This document shows, piece after piece, positions 31,363 to 35,691 of a DNA stretch of 35,691 bases. The first letter of the stretch is position 1. Every line of letters begins with the position of its first letter. The stretch is from contig CCFG01000013.1 of the NCBI GenBank assembly GCA_000752215.1, positions 55,305 to 90,995 of the forward strand. Reading direction: 5' to 3'. The notes beneath the pieces are model-generated. The model saw only the letters and a program-made list of their open reading frames with translations. It was not told where the DNA came from and ran no database searches. A program made the position numbers and the translations under genes. Source of the stretch: a bacterium MS4. Lineage in GTDB: Bacteria; Bacillota; Clostridia; Oscillospirales; Acutalibacteraceae.

Positions 31363-33726
31363 TCAGTGGATTTCGCTGCGCTGCTCCTTCAGCCTGGTGA
31401 AGAACCGGGGGTCCGGCATCACGTATTCCGGCTTTGGCAGAGCAATGTCCAGCGCTTCCCGCAGGACGTCCTCTATAGTTTCTACCGCGACGATCTGAAT
31501 TTTTTCCTTGACTTCGTCGGGAATATCCTTCAAATCCGCCACATTGTCCTTGGGAATCAACGCTTTTCTGATTCCGGCGCGTTCCGCGGCCAGAAGCTTT
31601 TCTTTCAGCCCGCCGATCGGAAGCACCGTGCCCCTCAAAGTGATTTCACCCGTCATAGCCAGTCTGGAATCGACTTTTATGCCGGTAATCAGAGAGGCAA
31701 GGGCCGTAAAGAGTGTAATACCCGCCGAGGGTCCATCCTTCGGCACGGCGCCGGACGGCACATGGATATGGATATCCTTTTCCTTGAACTTGATCGCATT
31801 GACCGGCAGACGGGATTTCAGCAGGCTGAGCGAGATTCTCGCGGACTCCTTCATAACGTCTCCCAGTTGGCCGGTCAGGATGATCTGGTCGTTGCCGGGC
31901 ATTTCGGTCGCTTCAATGAACAGGATTTCCCCGCCCACCGGAGTCCATGCCAGACCGGTGACCACTCCGGGAGGATTCATTTCCTGAGCAACGTCGTGTC
32001 TCGACATTTTGCTGCCCAGAATCTCCTCCAGATCGTCCCCTGAAACGGCATAGGGCTTTTCGACATCGCCAAGAACGATTTTCTCCGCCGCTTTTCTCGC
32101 GATGGAATCCAGCCTTTTCTTCAGCCCTCTGACGCCGGCCTCCATGGTGTAATCGGCTATGATCTTCCGAAGGGCTTCGTCGCTGATCTGCACGTCGTCT
32201 TCGGTCAGACCGTGCTCTTCCAGCGCTTCACGAACGAGATGGTTCTTCCCGATATGGAATTTCTCACTTGAGGTGTAGCTGGAAAGCTGAATGACCTCCA
32301 TACGGTCCAGCAGGGGTCCGGGGATGGTCTCCAGCGAGTTTGCCGTCGCGATGAAGAAGACGTTGGACAGGTTGTAGGGTAGGTCAAGGTAATGATCCGT
32401 AAAGGTATCGTTCTGCTCCGGGTCGAGAACCTCCAGCAATGCGCTTGCCGGGTCTCCGTTATAGCCTGTCATCAGCTTGTCGACTTCATCCAGCACCATA
32501 ACCGGGTTCATTGTGCCGGCTTTCTTCATGCTCTGGATAATCCGTCCTGGCATTGCGCCGATATAGGTTCTGCGATGTCCGCGGATTTCCGCTTCGTCGC
32601 GGATTCCGCCGAGGCTGAGCCGGACATATTTTCTGCCCAGCGCTTCGGCAATGCTCCGTCCCAGACTGGTTTTCCCGGTGCCGGGAGGCCCGACCAGAAG
32701 CAGAATGGAACCCTGCTTATCCTTTTTCAGATGCAGCACCGCCAACTGCTGAATGATGCGGTCCTTCACCTTTTCAAGGCCGTAGTGCTGTTCGTCCAGA
32801 ATGCGGCGGGCTTCCCGGATATCCACGGGCTTTTCTTCCTTCGTCTCCCACGGCAGCTCTACCAGCAGATCAAGATAGTTCTGAAGGACGTTGTAATCTG
32901 CACTCGCGGGGTTCTGGCTTTCCAGCTTACTCAGCTCTTCCAGCGCGGCTAGCCGTATTTCTTCCGGCATATGCGCGTCCTCAATGCGGGTCCTGTAGTC
33001 CTTCCCCTTTTTAGCAGATTCCGGCTTTCCTTCGTTCAGCTCCTCCTGGATAGCCTGAAGCTGCTCGCGCAGGACCGCCTCGCGGTAGTTTTTGTTTGCC
33101 TTTTCGGAGAAGCGCTCCGTCATCTCAATCTGAAGCTTAATTTCCTCTTTGTAATGGAGGAAATAATCGATAAACGTCAAGCCGCGGTCTTTCAGGGAAG
33201 AAGTTTCCATCAGGGTATACTTTTCCTGTCTGGAAAACGGCAGGAACTGGCATATGTATCCAATCAGCACATTCAAGTCCCTGATTTCATCGATGGCTTT
33301 CATAACGCCGCCGGAATTCTTGAAATTCGCTCCGATCTGGTGAGCGATGTTCTGAATATAGCTCGCCATTTCTTTCTGGCTGTTTTCATTGAGGTCAATG
33401 ACCTCCGGAATATCAATGGTATTGCCTGTGATGACGTCTTCCCGAATCACAAGATCGGAGACTTCCATACGGCTCATTGCCTTTACCTTAACAAGATGGC
33501 CCTTTTCGCCGGACATGATATCCAGCACCTGCAGCGCAATCCCTATTTTATAGAAATCCTCCGTCTCCAGTTCCTTTCTGTCCACCCGACGCTTTAACGG
33601 CAACGCTGCGATTTCCTGATCTTTATTTTGCAGAACGGACAGTTCCTCTTCGCTTAACCGGCTGAATGCCAGCGGATAAACCATACCGGGCAGTAAAACG
33701 AGATCTTCAATTGGTATTATCAACAT
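31363..33726 (-). CDS. lon: ATP-dependent protease Lon
   Basis: 787 residues: N-terminal substrate-binding domain (1-195), a coiled-coil region to about 300, an AAA+ module with Walker A GPPGTGKT (346-353) and Walker B VMVLDEVDKL, and a Ser-Lys protease domain with S667 in DGPSAG and the catalytic lysine at about 710 in GGLKEK. It degrades misfolded and regulatory proteins in the cytoplasm. AAAGGA precedes the ATG at 33726. A near-perfect 22-bp palindrome 19 bp upstream is almost identical to one in the promoter of the neighbouring tetR gene, so that regulator probably controls lon. It is not next to clpX, the common neighbour in Bacillota. Confidence 0.97.
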   Translation of the reverse strand: MLIIPIEDLVLLPGMVYPLAFSRLSEEELSVLQNKDQEIAALPLKRRVDRKELETEDFYKIGIALQVLDIMSGEKGHLVKVKAMSRMEVSDLVIREDVITGNTIDIPEVIDLNENSQKEMASYIQNIAHQIGANFKNSGGVMKAIDEIRDLNVLIGYICQFLPFSRQEKYTLMETSSLKDRGLTFIDYFLHYKEEIKLQIEMTERFSEKANKNYREAVLREQLQAIQEELNEGKPESAKKGKDYRTRIEDAHMPEEIRLAALEELSKLESQNPASADYNVLQNYLDLLVELPWETKEEKPVDIREARRILDEQHYGLEKVKDRIIQQLAVLHLKKDKQGSILLLVGPPGTGKTSLGRSIAEALGRKYVRLSLGGIRDEAEIRGHRRTYIGAMPGRIIQSMKKAGTMNPVMVLDEVDKLMTGYNGDPASALLEVLDPEQNDTFTDHYLDLPYNLSNVFFIATANSLETIPGPLLDRMEVIQLSSYTSSEKFHIGKNHLVREALEEHGLTEDDVQISDEALRKIIADYTMEAGVRGLKKRLDSIARKAAEKIVLGDVEKPYAVSGDDLEEILGSKMSRHDVAQEMNPPGVVTGLAWTPVGGEILFIEATEMPGNDQIILTGQLGDVMKESARISLSLLKSRLPVNAIKFKEKDIHIHVPSGAVPKDGPSAGITLFTALASLITGIKVDSRLAMTGEITLRGTVLPIGGLKEKLLAAERAGIRKALIPKDNVADLKDIPDEVKEKIQIVAVETIEDVLREALDIALPKPEYVMPDPRFFTRLKEQRSEIH

Positions 33727-33745
33727 AAACAGTATCCTTTCTTTT

Positions 33746-33767
33746 TATAAATGAATGTTCGTTTATA
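33746..33767. promoter_or_regulatory. TetR-type operator before lon
   Basis: A 22-bp palindrome; minus-strand arms TATAAACGAA and TTCATTTATA are separated by two bases. Its 20-bp core matches the tetR operator at 34416-34437 in 19 of 20 positions. It lies just upstream of the lon ribosome binding site. Confidence 0.78.
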
Positions 33768-33801
33768 ATTTCTGTAAACAAAATAGTGTGGATTTTGAAT
33801 T

Positions 33802-34371
33802 TTAATAGCCTCTGATTAATGCTTTCTGAATAATCGCGATTAATTCGTTCAAGCGGTCTTTTGCGGCCTCCTCGGAGTCACAGCGCTTCACGGCAATGGT
33901 TTTCACCGGAGAGAACAGGATAGCATACAGGTTATCGTTGCTGTAATTATTGAGAATTTGTCTCCTCTTCAAATCCGTCAGCAGTTGGTTCAGGTTTCCC
34001 GGTCCCTTTATAAACCCACATCCGGATTGAAGAGCGGGACAGGTGCTGAACTGCTCGATGAAGTGAAAAATCTCCTGATTCTCAACAATATAGGAATAAT
34101 AGCTGCGGATCAGTTCTTCAATGATCTGTTCGCCCTCCATATTCGGGTTTAAGCATTCCAGCAGATATTGAAAGGTATCTTCGGCATATTCCTGATAAAT
34201 ATCGCGCAGCATTGCGTCCTTGTTTTCATAATAAATATACACTGTTGCCGGGGAGACTCCCGCGGCATGGGCAATTTTAGAGATGGACGCACCCTGAAAT
34301 CCTTCTTTTAAAATTAATTCAACAACTGCGGTTTTAATACATCTCTGTTTTTCATCATCTTTTTTTCTCAT
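33802..34371 (-). CDS. TetR/AcrR-family transcriptional regulator
   Basis: 189 residues from the ATG at 34371 (MRKKDDEKQRCIKTAVVELI). The N-terminal helix-turn-helix is clear: LILKEGFQGASISKIAHAAG, then VSPATVYIYYENKDAML. The remaining about 130 residues form an all-helical ligand and dimerisation domain with no family-specific signature that I recognise; the ligand is unknown. A palindrome fills the spacer of its own promoter, and a near copy lies before lon, so it should repress both itself and the protease gene. An upstream in-frame start at 34428 would fall in the operator and is rejected. Confidence 0.9.
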   Translation of the reverse strand: MRKKDDEKQRCIKTAVVELILKEGFQGASISKIAHAAGVSPATVYIYYENKDAMLRDIYQEYAEDTFQYLLECLNPNMEGEQIIEELIRSYYSYIVENQEIFHFIEQFSTCPALQSGCGFIKGPGNLNQLLTDLKRRQILNNYSNDNLYAILFSPVKTIAVKRCDSEEAAKDRLNELIAIIQKALIRGY

Positions 34372-34413
34372 ACGCACCACCAAAATTTTTGATAAAGCGG
34401 AAGGATTACTATT

Positions 34414-34442
34414 ATAATAAACGATCATTCATTTATTGTCAA
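34414..34442 (-). promoter_or_regulatory. tetR promoter with operator in the spacer
   Basis: Minus strand: TTGACA (34437-34442), 17-bp spacer, TATTAT (34414-34419). The operator palindrome (34416-34437; plus-strand core ATAAACGATCATTCATTTAT) fills the spacer, a standard arrangement for TetR repression. Confidence 0.8.
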
Positions 34443-34489
34443 GTACCGGCAGTCTTTAAATTGTTAAATATTTGTAAAGATTTCCAAAA

Positions 34490-34514
34490 TAAAAAAAGCA
34501 CCCACAAAGGGTGC
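34490..34514 (-). terminator. Terminator after the CAU tRNA
   Basis: Minus strand: GCACCC-TTTGT-GGGTGC followed by TTTTTTT, 11 nt after the tRNA. Confidence 0.9.
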
Positions 34515-34524
34515 CTTCTGATGT

Positions 34525-34601
34525 TGGTGGGCCATCAAGGACTCGAACCTTGGACCGACCGGTTATGAGCCGGTTGCTCTAACCAACTGAGCTAATGGCC
34601 C
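34525..34601 (-). tRNA. tRNA with anticodon CAU (tRNA-Ile2 or elongator tRNA-Met)
   Basis: A full cloverleaf on the minus strand: GGGCCAT/ATGGCCC acceptor, anticodon stem ACCGG/CCGGT around CTCATAA, T-arm GGTTCGAGTCC, CCA encoded. The D-arm and anticodon context (CTCAUAACC) resemble tRNA-Ile2 of Bacillus, the substrate of TilS, but an elongator tRNA-Met cannot be excluded by eye. It is not an initiator, as the anticodon stem lacks three GC pairs. Confidence 0.93.
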
Positions 34602-34652
34602 GTATTGAAAACAAAGGACAGAAAAGAATTCTGTCTAACAAAGTGCTTGAAT

Positions 34653-34681
34653 ATAATACCACAAATCTGCATAAAATGCAA
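34653..34681 (-). promoter_or_regulatory. Promoter of the CAU tRNA
   Basis: Minus strand: TTGCAT (34676-34681), 17-bp spacer, TATTAT (34653-34658). The tRNA is thus transcribed separately from the rRNA operon. Confidence 0.75.
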
Positions 34682-34920
34682 TCTCAAGTTGTAATTTTTA
34701 CGACCCAAAGAGACTGAATAAAAGGCGCAGATGAATACAAGCCAAGTCGATAGGCTTTCTCTCAGATACTCGAAAATATAAACAACCTCTTTATAAGACA
34801 TTAAAGAGATTCCTCTTCTCTCCAAATTATGCTCGCCCCTAGTCATGATCCAAAACAATCCGGTCTGCAATTTTCCAGCGCCCTGTTTGAATCTCTCAGG
34901 ACATACGGAATACAAACACA
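34682..34920. other. Spacer without recognised content
   Basis: About 240 bp between the tRNA promoter and the terminator of the rRNA operon. A minus-strand frame of 109 codons runs through it but continues into the tRNA and its promoter, so it is not taken as a gene. No repeat or hairpin stands out. Confidence 0.4.
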
Positions 34921-34950
34921 AAGACCACCAATCCTGCGACTGGTGGTCTT
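34921..34950 (-). terminator. Terminator of the rRNA operon
   Basis: A perfect 10-bp stem AAGACCACCA/TGGTGGTCTT with a 10-nt loop; the minus strand continues TGTGTTTG. It lies directly after tRNA-Asn. Confidence 0.82.
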
Positions 34951-34953
34951 CTC

Positions 34954-35029
34954 TGGCTCCCCAAGTTGGACTCGAACCAACGACCCTGCGGTTAACAGCC
35001 GCATGCTCTACCGGCTGAGCTATTGAGGA
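34954..35029 (-). tRNA. tRNA-Asn (anticodon GUU)
   Basis: Cloverleaf on the minus strand with acceptor TCCTCAA/TTGGGGA, anticodon loop CTGTTAA and T-arm GGTTCGAGTCC. CCA is encoded. It is the last gene of the rRNA operon, about 10 nt behind 5S. Confidence 0.95.
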
Positions 35030-35038
35030 ATATTTGTG

Positions 35039-35152
<114 letters not shown>

Positions 35153-35219
35153 CTAAACTTATTGAATTGTAATTCTCCGACTCGGCGGAAACAAAAACTG
35201 AATGCCATAGAACAGAAAA

Positions 35220-35294
35220 TGGTGACCCGTGGGAGAATCGAACTCCCGTTATCGGCGTGAGAGGCCGGTGTCTTAACCGCTTGACCAACGGGCC
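35220..35294 (-). tRNA. tRNA-Glu (anticodon CUC)
   Basis: Minus strand begins GGCCCGTTGGTCAAGCGG, the typical tRNA-Glu start, with anticodon loop CTCTCAC and encoded CCA. The outermost anticodon-stem pair (27-43) is a C-A mismatch. It lies between tRNA-Lys and 5S. Confidence 0.93.
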
Positions 35295-35355
35295 ATATCT
35301 TTCATACAGTCAGATGCAGAGGCCAGAGGCTCCAGCCCCCGTTCCGACTTCTTAA

Positions 35356-35431
35356 TGGTGCACCATCAGGGACTCGAACCCGGGACACCCTGATTAAGAG
35401 TCAGGTGCTCTACCAACTGAGCTAATGGTGC
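35356..35431 (-). tRNA. tRNA-Lys (anticodon CUU)
   Basis: Minus strand: acceptor GCACCAT/ATGGTGC, D-arm AGCTCAGTTGGTAGAGC, anticodon loop CTCTTAA, T-arm GGTTCGAGTCC, CCA encoded. It is the first tRNA after the 23S gene. Confidence 0.95.
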
Positions 35432-35566
35432 ATATGGCAGGTTGAGCCTGCACGCTCCGAATTTTCATCCGCTGCTCTTTGCATTTCACAGGTACAATTG
35501 TACACTGAAAACTGAATAAAGGAAGGGAAGCAGAAGTAAGAAATAGAGGGTTGCCAAGAAAATTAT

Positions 35567-35691
35567 GGTCAAGCCCTCGGCCTATTAGTACTGCCAAGCT
35601 GAATACGTTACCGTACTTACACACGCAGCCTATCAACCTTGTAGTCTTCAAGGGGCCTTACTAGCTTACGCTATGGGATATCTAATCTTGG
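35567..35691 (-). rRNA. rrl: 23S ribosomal RNA, 3' end (runs off the right edge)
   Basis: Minus strand ends ...GGCAGTACTAATAGGCC and GAGGGCTTGACC, the conserved 3' end of 23S rRNA, preceded by the sarcin-ricin-distal segment GATAGGCTGCGTGTGTAAG. Only the last 125 bases are present. The 135-nt spacer to tRNA-Lys holds a 12-bp palindrome GTACAATTGTAC, perhaps part of the processing stem. Confidence 0.95.

Noticed and set aside
34592-34921. A 109-codon minus-strand frame with a possible ribosome binding site inside
   Set aside because: It overlaps the CAU tRNA and its promoter and has no family resemblance.
35394-35651. An 85-codon minus-strand frame over tRNA-Lys and 23S
   Set aside because: It lies in rRNA and tRNA sequence.

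Overview
The window reads as a chromosomal segment of a low-GC-lineage, strictly anaerobic, Gram-positive bacterium of class Clostridia, most likely the order Oscillospirales (Ruminococcaceae/Acutalibacteraceae type). This placement is an inference. It rests on three [FeFe]-hydrogenase-type proteins, a YaaL-BofA pair, RNase J, GdpP, a SpoIIE-like phosphatase, a Rex-type operator, tRNAs with encoded CCA, strong AGGAGG ribosome binding sites, frequent GTG/TTG starts and moderate GC. No phage, insertion sequence or CRISPR array was found; most genes are core functions.

Layout. (1) 1-3811, minus strand: a hydrogen-metabolism operon in the order [2Fe-2S] ferredoxin, sensory [FeFe]-hydrogenase with PAS domain (HydS type), SpoIIE/PP2C-like phosphatase, group-B [FeFe]-hydrogenase (cut by the window edge), with a near-consensus Rex site in front. 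(2) 3942-5927: a GntR/YtrA-type repressor with an ABC ATPase and permease, autoregulated through a 36-bp palindrome. (3) 5941-8573: an HD-domain protein, a stand-alone [FeFe]-hydrogenase-like protein and tRNA-Thr(CGU). (4) 8626-9936, plus strand: an XRE regulator and a DUF4364 regulator, ending in a long bidirectional terminator. (5) 9937-13145, minus: bofA, yaaL, rnr and secG. (6) 13322-17679: a topoisomerase IV-like pair with an unusually divergent ATPase subunit. (7) 17697-27772, minus: one about 10-kb operon rnj-gdpP-rplI-dnaB-tilS-hpt-ftsH from a single strong promoter with a long leader, genes overlapping or closely spaced. (8) 27835-30219, plus: rnhA, then iscS-iscU from its own promoter. 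(9) 30375-34442, minus: an alpha/beta hydrolase, lon and a TetR regulator; lon and tetR share a nearly identical operator. (10) 34490-35691, minus: the 3' end of an rRNA operon (23S end, tRNA-Lys, tRNA-Glu, 5S, tRNA-Asn), then a separately promoted tRNA with anticodon CAU.

Three copies of a roughly 100-bp near-palindromic intergenic repeat (3707-3810, 6678-6779, 30248-30348) carry a GC-rich 15-bp stem with compensatory base changes. They look like an undescribed family of dispersed structured elements.

The strongest candidates for a notable system are the Rex-controlled hydrogen-sensing cassette, in which a sensory hydrogenase appears wired to a phosphatase, and the TetR-lon regulatory module. 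Iron-sulfur assembly (iscS-iscU) fits the heavy Fe-S demand of the hydrogenases but is not physically linked to them.
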